NCBI GenBank assembly: GCA_034211115.1
Contig: JAXHTH010000274.1
Coordinates: 1 to 10,464, forward strand
Reading direction: 5' to 3'
Source: JAXHTH01 sp034211115
GTDB taxonomy: Bacteria > Planctomycetota > Phycisphaerae > Phycisphaerales > SM1A02
DNA: 10,464 nucleotides
The position numbers were made by a program, and so were the translations under genes. The notes beneath the pieces were generated by a model. The model searched no databases. It saw only the letters and a list, made by a program, of their open reading frames with translations, and had not been told where the DNA came from. This document shows positions 6,552 through 10,464 of the stretch, piece by piece (the first letter of the stretch is position 1; each line of letters begins with the position of its first letter).

Positions 6552-8522
6552 ATGCGTGATCGCTATGACGTCATCGTGATCGGCGGGGGACACGCGGGGA
6601 CCGAGGCGGCCTGGGCCGCGGCCTCCGTCCTCGACGCGGCACGCGTCCATGCACGCGTCGCCCTCGTCACCATGGACCCTGCGTGCATGGGGCAGATGTC
6701 CTGCAACCCCGCCATCGGCGGGCTGGCCAAGGGGCAGATGGTCCGCGAGATCGACGCCCTCGGCGGGCTCATGGCCCGCGCCATCGACGCCACCGGGATC
6801 ATGTTCAAGCAACTGAACATGAGCAAGGGCGCCGCCGTCCGCGGCCCGCGCGCTCAGGCCGACAAGTACGCCTACGCCGCCGAGGTCCAGCGCCTCATCT
6901 CCACCCGCCCCGGCATCGATGTCATCGCGGCGACGGTGGAGGATCTCGTCATCGAGAATCACCGGATCATCGGCGTCGTCCTTTCCGGGGGCGCGCACGT
7001 CGTTGCCGCGGACCAACGCGCCATCGATCACAACCTCGCCGACTCCGCCCCCGCCCGACCCGTCTACGCCCGCTCGCCGCTTGCGTCTTCGCATTCCCCC
7101 GATCCGCACACCCTCCGCGCTCCCGCCATCGTCCTCACCACCGGCACCTTCCTCCGCGGCCTCATGCACACGGGCGCGAAGAAGACCGAAGGCGGTCGCG
7201 TCGGCGAAGGCGCCGCGGTCGGCATGTCCGCCGCGCTTCAGCGCCTCGGTTTCGAGCTCGGCCGGCTCAAGACGGGCACCCCGCCCCGGCTCGCCCGTGA
7301 ATCGATCGACTGGGACGGCCTGACGCGGCAGGTCGGCGACGATCCGCCGCTGCCGTTCAGTGATCTCACCCCCGGCGCCCTGCCGCGTGGTCGCTTCCCG
7401 CACGGCCGGCAGGTCGACTGCCGGCTCACGCACACCACGCCGGCCGCGCACGATCTCATCCGCGCCAGTCTCGACCGCGCCCCGCTCTTCTCGGGCCAGA
7501 TCGAGGCCGACTGCGGCCCGCGCTACTGCCCGTCCATCGAGGACAAGGTCGTGCGCTTCGAGCAGCGCGACAGCCATCACGTCTTCCTCGAACCCGAATC
7601 GCGGCACACGAACGAGATCTACTGCAACGGCATCAGCACCTCGCTGCCCGTGGATGTGCAGGAGCGCATCGTGCATCTCATGCCCGGCTGTGAGCGCGCG
7701 AAGATCCTCCGCTGGGGATACGCCGTCGAATACGACATGGTCTGGCCGCACCAGATCGACTCGACGTGCATGACCAAGCGCATCAACGGCCTCTTCCTCG
7801 CCGGCCAGATCAACTGCACGACGGGTTACGAGGAGGCGGGGGGACAGGGGCTCATCGCCGGCCTCAACGCCGCGCGACTCGTCCTCGGCCGGGAGCCCGT
7901 GCGGCTGCGGCGCGATCAGGCCTATATCGGCGTCATGCTCGATGATCTCGTGACGAAGATCCCACGCGAGCCGTACCGGATGTTCACGAGCCGCGCCGAA
8001 CATCGCCTGCTGCTGCGCGCCGACAACGCCGATGAGCGCCTCACCCCGCTGGGGCGCGAGCTGGGGCTGGTCGGTCATCGTCGGTGGCGTCTCTTCCGGG
8101 GTCGGCAGGCGGCGCTGGATGAGCTGCGCCGCCGACTCGCCCGGACGACGGTTGACGGCCGGCCGCTGCGCGACATCGCGCGCCGGCCGGACGTGCCGCC
8201 GGGCGAGCTGATGGTCCGGCTCGGCAATGGCGCCGATGCGCGGCTTCTCGAGCGCGTGGTCACCGAGATCCGCTACGAAGGCTACATCGCCCGGCAGGAT
8301 GCGGAGATCAGGCGGCGGGCCGAGGCCGATGACAAGCCCATCCCGCCTTCGCTGGACCTGCGGGCGATTCCCGGCCTGCGGAGTGAGGCCGCGGAAGTGC
8401 TCGATCGCTTCCGCCCCACCACCCTCGGGCAGGCCTCCCGCCTCGCGGGCGTCAACCCCGCGGATGTGACGCTGCTCGCGGTGGCGATCCGCCGCGGGAA
8501 CGTGCCCGCCTCGGCCCGGTAA
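6552..8522 (+). CDS. mnmG: tRNA uridine-5-carboxymethylaminomethyl(34) synthesis enzyme MnmG
   Basis: This FAD- and NADH-dependent enzyme works with the GTPase MnmE to add a carboxymethylaminomethyl group to U34 of certain tRNAs, helping accurate reading of two-fold codon sets. The 656 residues cover the whole family. The FAD-binding glycine motif GGGHAGTEAA spans 11-20, CNPAIGGLAKG follows at 51-61, and TTGTFLRGLMHTG at 196-208. EGGRVGEGAA leads to LKTGTPPRL (239-247). CRLTHTTP carries C290, near the conserved active-site Cys region, and then come YCPSIEDKVVRF and EEAGGQGLIAGLNAA. The C-terminal MnmE/tRNA-binding part includes SRAEHRLLLRADNADERLTPLG and YEGYIARQ. About 30-40 extra residues appear at about 150-190 before the TTGTFLRG block. 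The start is fixed by the motif RYDVIVIGGG. GGAG directly abuts the ATG, too close for a normal ribosome binding site. MnmE is not in the window. Confidence 0.95.
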   Translation: MRDRYDVIVIGGGHAGTEAAWAAASVLDAARVHARVALVTMDPACMGQMSCNPAIGGLAKGQMVREIDALGGLMARAIDATGIMFKQLNMSKGAAVRGPRAQADKYAYAAEVQRLISTRPGIDVIAATVEDLVIENHRIIGVVLSGGAHVVAADQRAIDHNLADSAPARPVYARSPLASSHSPDPHTLRAPAIVLTTGTFLRGLMHTGAKKTEGGRVGEGAAVGMSAALQRLGFELGRLKTGTPPRLARESIDWDGLTRQVGDDPPLPFSDLTPGALPRGRFPHGRQVDCRLTHTTPAAHDLIRASLDRAPLFSGQIEADCGPRYCPSIEDKVVRFEQRDSHHVFLEPESRHTNEIYCNGISTSLPVDVQERIVHLMPGCERAKILRWGYAVEYDMVWPHQIDSTCMTKRINGLFLAGQINCTTGYEEAGGQGLIAGLNAARLVLGREPVRLRRDQAYIGVMLDDLVTKIPREPYRMFTSRAEHRLLLRADNADERLTPLGRELGLVGHRRWRLFRGRQAALDELRRRLARTTVDGRPLRDIARRPDVPPGELMVRLGNGADARLLERVVTEIRYEGYIARQDAEIRRRAEADDKPIPPSLDLRAIPGLRSEAAEVLDRFRPTTLGQASRLAGVNPADVTLLAVAIRRGNVPASAR

Positions 8523-8573
8523 CGCCGGTCGCCGATCAGGCGGTCGCATCCGCCGGGGTGGCTGAAGAATCGG

Positions 8574-8602
8574 TTGCCCCTCGCCGATGGCAGACGTAGG
8601 CT
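8574..8602 (+). promoter_or_regulatory. Promoter of tRNA-Thr
   Basis: TTGCCC (8574-8579) and TAGGCT (8597-8602) are spaced by 17 bases. The predicted start near 8609 is 2-3 bases before the mature tRNA 5' end. Confidence 0.55.
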
Positions 8603-8611
8603 GTGAGTTGC

Positions 8612-8684
8612 GCCACCGTAGCTCAACTGGAAGAGCGCCTGACTTGTAATCTGGAGGTTGGGGGTTCGAGTCCCCCCGGTGGCT
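8612..8684 (+). tRNA. tRNA-Thr(TGT)
   Basis: The 73-nt cloverleaf has acceptor GCCACCG pairing with CGGTGGC, D-stem GCTC/GAGC, anticodon loop CTTGTAA with anticodon TGT at 8645-8647, and T-arm GGGGG-TTCGAGT-CCCCC. The discriminator base is T and the CCA end is not encoded. The anticodon stem CCTGA/TCTGG has a T-T mismatch in its middle pair, which is unusual. The gene reads ACN threonine codons. Confidence 0.93.
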
Positions 8685-8694
8685 GTTGGGAAGA

Positions 8695-8764
8695 GGCGTG
8701 GAGGCCTGGAGGCGTGGAGGCTTGGGGAACGGGAGGCGTGGAGGCTTGGGGAACGGGAGGCGTG
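8695..8764. repeat. 24-bp tandem repeat between tRNA-Thr and tRNA-Tyr
   Basis: The unit GGCGTGGAGGCTTGGGGAAC plus GGGA occurs exactly twice, at 8711-8734 and 8735-8758. It is preceded by a shortened copy (GGCGTGGAGGCCTGGA, 8695-8710) and followed by the first six bases of a third (8759-8764). The copies abut without spacers. The plus strand is purine-rich. It begins 10 bases after the tRNA-Thr gene. Confidence 0.85.
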
Positions 8765-8893
8765 AGGGTCGGGCCCGTTTCGCGACGGGGCTCGCCCCCG
8801 TGACCGACCCCCGCACCGGTCATCAGCCCCCGGGCCATCCCGGTCCTCCGGCAGACGCGGGGCCCGTCTTCCGGGGGCGGGGCCGAAGGCCTC
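8765..8893. other. GC-rich spacer with inverted repeats
   Basis: No gene is supported. Two inverted repeats are visible: ACGGGG-CTCGC-CCCCGT at 8785-8801, and TGACCG/CGGTCA at 8801-8806/8817-8822. Neither is followed by a T-tract, so they are weak candidates for ending tRNA-Thr transcription. Confidence 0.5.
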
Positions 8894-8922
8894 TTGATCG
8901 ACCCCCGGCCGGCCGATACAGT
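8894..8922 (+). promoter_or_regulatory. Promoter of tRNA-Tyr
   Basis: TTGATC (8894-8899) and TACAGT (8917-8922) are spaced by 17 bases. The predicted start near 8929 is about 10 bases before the mature tRNA. No separate good promoter is seen before tRNA-Pro, so the two may be cotranscribed. Confidence 0.55.
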
Positions 8923-8938
8923 AGCCGGCTTGCCACTG

Positions 8939-9021
8939 GGGCGGATACCTAAGTGGCCAAAAGGGACGGGCTGTAAACCCGTTGGCGTATGCCTTCGCAG
9001 GTTCGAATCCTGCTCCGCCCA
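8939..9021 (+). tRNA. tRNA-Tyr(GTA)
   Basis: The 83-nt tRNA has acceptor GGGCGGA pairing with TCCGCCC, anticodon stem ACGGG/CCCGT around loop CTGTAAA with anticodon GTA at 8973-8975, a long variable arm with the small hairpin GGC-GTAT-GCC (class II tRNA, as expected for bacterial Tyr), and T-arm GCAGG-TTCGAAT-CCTGC. The discriminator base is A and CCA is not encoded. Confidence 0.95.
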
Positions 9022-9100
9022 CTTGACAGAGAAACCGATCCCCGGAAGGGCTGTTCGCCGCCGCCCGCATACGGCGTCCCGTCGAGAGCTCTTCCGGAGA

Positions 9101-9174
9101 CGGGGTGTAGCTCAGCTTGGTAGAGCGCTTCGTTCGGGACGAAGAGGTCGCTGGTTCAAATCCAGTCACCCCGA
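9101..9174 (+). tRNA. tRNA-Pro(CGG)
   Basis: The 74-nt tRNA has acceptor CGGGGTG pairing with CACCCCG, starting with the C1-G72 pair typical of bacterial tRNA-Pro. The anticodon stem CTTCG/CGAAG encloses loop TTCGGGA with anticodon CGG at 9135-9137. The T-arm is GCTGG-TTCAAAT-CCAGT with one G-T wobble. The discriminator base is A and CCA is not encoded. Its 3' end, next to an integrase gene, is a plausible attachment site. Confidence 0.95.
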
Positions 9175-9275
9175 TTCACGCAACCTTGGCTGAACGCTGG
9201 ACTTAGCGTACCTGCATGCGTCGTGCAGTGCGGCCGGAATGCCCTATCCAAAACGGTAGGCTACCGGAGACCGCA

Positions 9276-10464
9276 ATGAACACGACGAAGAGCCCCACGC
9301 GTATTCCCTCGTATCGACTGCACAAGGCGACCGGTCAGGCGATCGTGACGCTTGACGGCCGCGATCACTACCTCGGCGAGCACGGCTCCGAGGACAGTCG
9401 CCAGCGTTACGCCAGATTAATCGCGGAGTGGACAGCCAACGGGTATCGCCTTCCAGATAGAAGCCAGCATCTCACGATCGTCGAGCTGGCAGCGGCATAC
9501 TGGAGGCATGCTCAGGGCTACTACGTGAAGAACGGTGAATCGACGGCAGAGAGCTACAATATCAAAGGCGCTCTGAAACCGCTCAAGAAGCTGTATGGCA
9601 GCACGCTCGCCCGGGACTTCGGACCTCTGGAACTCAAGACCGTGCGGCAGGCGATGATCGATGCGGATCTCTCCCGCAAGGTCATCAACGATCGAGTGAA
9701 CATCATCCGGCGGGTGTTCAAGTGGGCCGTCGCCGAAGGCATGATCCCGCCTTCCGTCCTCCATGGTCTGCAGGCTGTTGACGGTCTGAAGCGCGGCCGA
9801 ACCGCCGCGCGGGAGACTACTCCGGTCCAGCCCGTGCCGGAGGCGCACATCGAGGCCGTCCGCCCCCATGTCTCGCGCCAGATCTGGGCGATGATCGAAC
9901 TCCAGCAGCTCACCGCCATGAGGTCCGGCGAGGTCACGATCATGCGCGGCTGTGATCTCGACACGTCCGGCAAGGTCTGGATCTACACCCCGGCCGCGCA
10001 CAAAACCGAGCATCACGGCCATGCCCGGAAGATCTTCGTCGGCCCCAGAGCCCAGGCGATCATCCGCCCGTTCCTCAAGCCGGATGTGACCGCGTACCTC
10101 TTCAGCCCTGCCGACGCGGATGCCGAGCGGCAAGCGGAGCGGCGCCGCAACCGCAGGAGCCCCATGACGCCCTCCCAGCAGAAGCGCTCGGACCGGGCCC
10201 AGCGCCGGGCGGAGCGCGGCGAGCGGAAAAGACCCCCGAGGGACCACTACAAGCCCCAGAGCTACGGCTACGCGATCAGACGGGCCTGCATCAAGGCCGA
10301 GATTCCGAGCTGGCATCCCCACCAACTGCGGCACAACGCCGCTACCTGGCTGAGGAAGGAGTTCGGCATCGAGGTGGCGCGGATCGTCCTCGGCCACAGG
10401 TCGCCGGCGATCACCGAGGTCTACGCCGAGCTTGACGCGGCGAAGGCACAGGAGATCATCGGGA
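9276..10464 (+). CDS. Tyrosine recombinase / site-specific integrase (3' partial)
   Basis: The frame from ATG 9276 stays open to the window edge (396 residues seen, no stop). GGAG at 9266-9269 lies 6 bases upstream. The N-terminus (about 10-60) has YRLHKATGQAIVTLDG, a pattern I recognise from planctomycete integrases. A core-binding helical domain follows at about 65-170. The catalytic domain shows all six expected residues: R216 in AMRSGE, K243 in HKTE, H349 and R352 in HQLRH, H374 in LGHRS, and the nucleophile Y383 in EVYAE. An Arg-rich insert (about 284-323) sits between the beta hairpin and the HxxR box. The protein should cut and rejoin DNA through a 3'-phosphotyrosine to integrate or excise an element. 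Codons such as AGA and TTA, rare in the neighbours, appear near residues 47-60. Its place 101 bases after tRNA-Pro suggests an element boundary. Confidence 0.93.
   Translation, partial: MNTTKSPTRIPSYRLHKATGQAIVTLDGRDHYLGEHGSEDSRQRYARLIAEWTANGYRLPDRSQHLTIVELAAAYWRHAQGYYVKNGESTAESYNIKGALKPLKKLYGSTLARDFGPLELKTVRQAMIDADLSRKVINDRVNIIRRVFKWAVAEGMIPPSVLHGLQAVDGLKRGRTAARETTPVQPVPEAHIEAVRPHVSRQIWAMIELQQLTAMRSGEVTIMRGCDLDTSGKVWIYTPAAHKTEHHGHARKIFVGPRAQAIIRPFLKPDVTAYLFSPADADAERQAERRRNRRSPMTPSQQKRSDRAQRRAERGERKRPPRDHYKPQSYGYAIRRACIKAEIPSWHPHQLRHNAATWLRKEFGIEVARIVLGHRSPAITEVYAELDAAKAQEIIG

Noticed and set aside
8695..8764. Direct repeats as a CRISPR array
   Set aside because: The copies abut with no spacers and there are only two full units; no cas genes are nearby.
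6372..8816. Minus-strand 814-codon frame
   Set aside because: It is the antisense shadow of mnmG in high-GC DNA and also runs through tRNA-Thr (SNPQPPDYKSGALPVELR is antisense tRNA). No family resemblance.
9023..9028. TTGACA as -35 of a tRNA-Pro promoter
   Set aside because: No -10-like hexamer lies 15-19 bases downstream; the sequence there is AAGGGC. It follows directly on the end of tRNA-Tyr.
8282..9169. Minus-strand 295-codon frame with MTGFEPATSSSRTKRSTKLSYTP and GGAGFEPAKAY
   Set aside because: These are the well-known false peptides made by translating tRNA genes in reverse. The frame covers tRNA-Pro, tRNA-Tyr, tRNA-Thr and the end of mnmG.
9417..10397. Minus-strand 326-codon frame
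   Set aside because: It lies antisense to the integrase, which has all catalytic residues on the plus strand. The minus-strand protein shows no recognisable domain.

Overview
The window is a GC-rich bacterial chromosome segment that most resembles Planctomycetota, probably class Phycisphaerae. The clues are a membrane protein carrying a Cys4 zinc ribbon of the H-R-C-G-Y-S-L-x-G type that I recognise from that group, an integrase with a planctomycete-like N-terminus and Arg-rich insert, and the mix of housekeeping genes. This assignment is from recall, not from a database search.

Layout from left to right. Bases 1-479 hold the 3' part of a STAS-domain (anti-anti-sigma type) gene cut by the window edge. 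Bases 679-1485 encode a lipoprotein family-3 solute-binding protein with no permease beside it. A 439-base gap follows. It holds a good sigma70-type promoter and a leader of about 190 nt rich in inverted repeats. That leader precedes the tightly packed three-gene operon pntAA-pntAB-pntB (1925-4954), which encodes a proton-translocating NAD(P) transhydrogenase. The operon ends at a strong intrinsic terminator (5000-5029). Next comes a membrane/zinc-ribbon protein with a SmpA/BamE-like C-terminus (5070-5978), followed by a second terminator with nearly the same sequence. A convergent DUF2237 gene lies on the minus strand (6058-6426). It diverges from mnmG (6552-8522), the tRNA wobble-uridine modification enzyme.

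The right end is an RNA and mobile-element zone. It holds tRNA-Thr(TGT), a spacer with a 24-bp tandem repeat, tRNA-Tyr(GTA) and tRNA-Pro(CGG). A tyrosine recombinase gene then begins 101 bases after tRNA-Pro and runs off the window with all of its catalytic residues present. A Thr-Tyr tRNA pair recalls the tRNA cluster found before tuf genes in many bacteria, and the integrase next to tRNA-Pro looks like the edge of an integrated element.

The pnt genes form one functional unit that couples the proton gradient to NADPH supply. mnmG and the tRNAs belong to translation, but nothing in the sequence links them as an operon. I found no clear novel defence or biosynthetic system. The points most worth following up are the integrase/tRNA-Pro junction, the structured pnt leader, the odd domain architecture at 5070-5978, and the U-U mismatch in tRNA-Thr.
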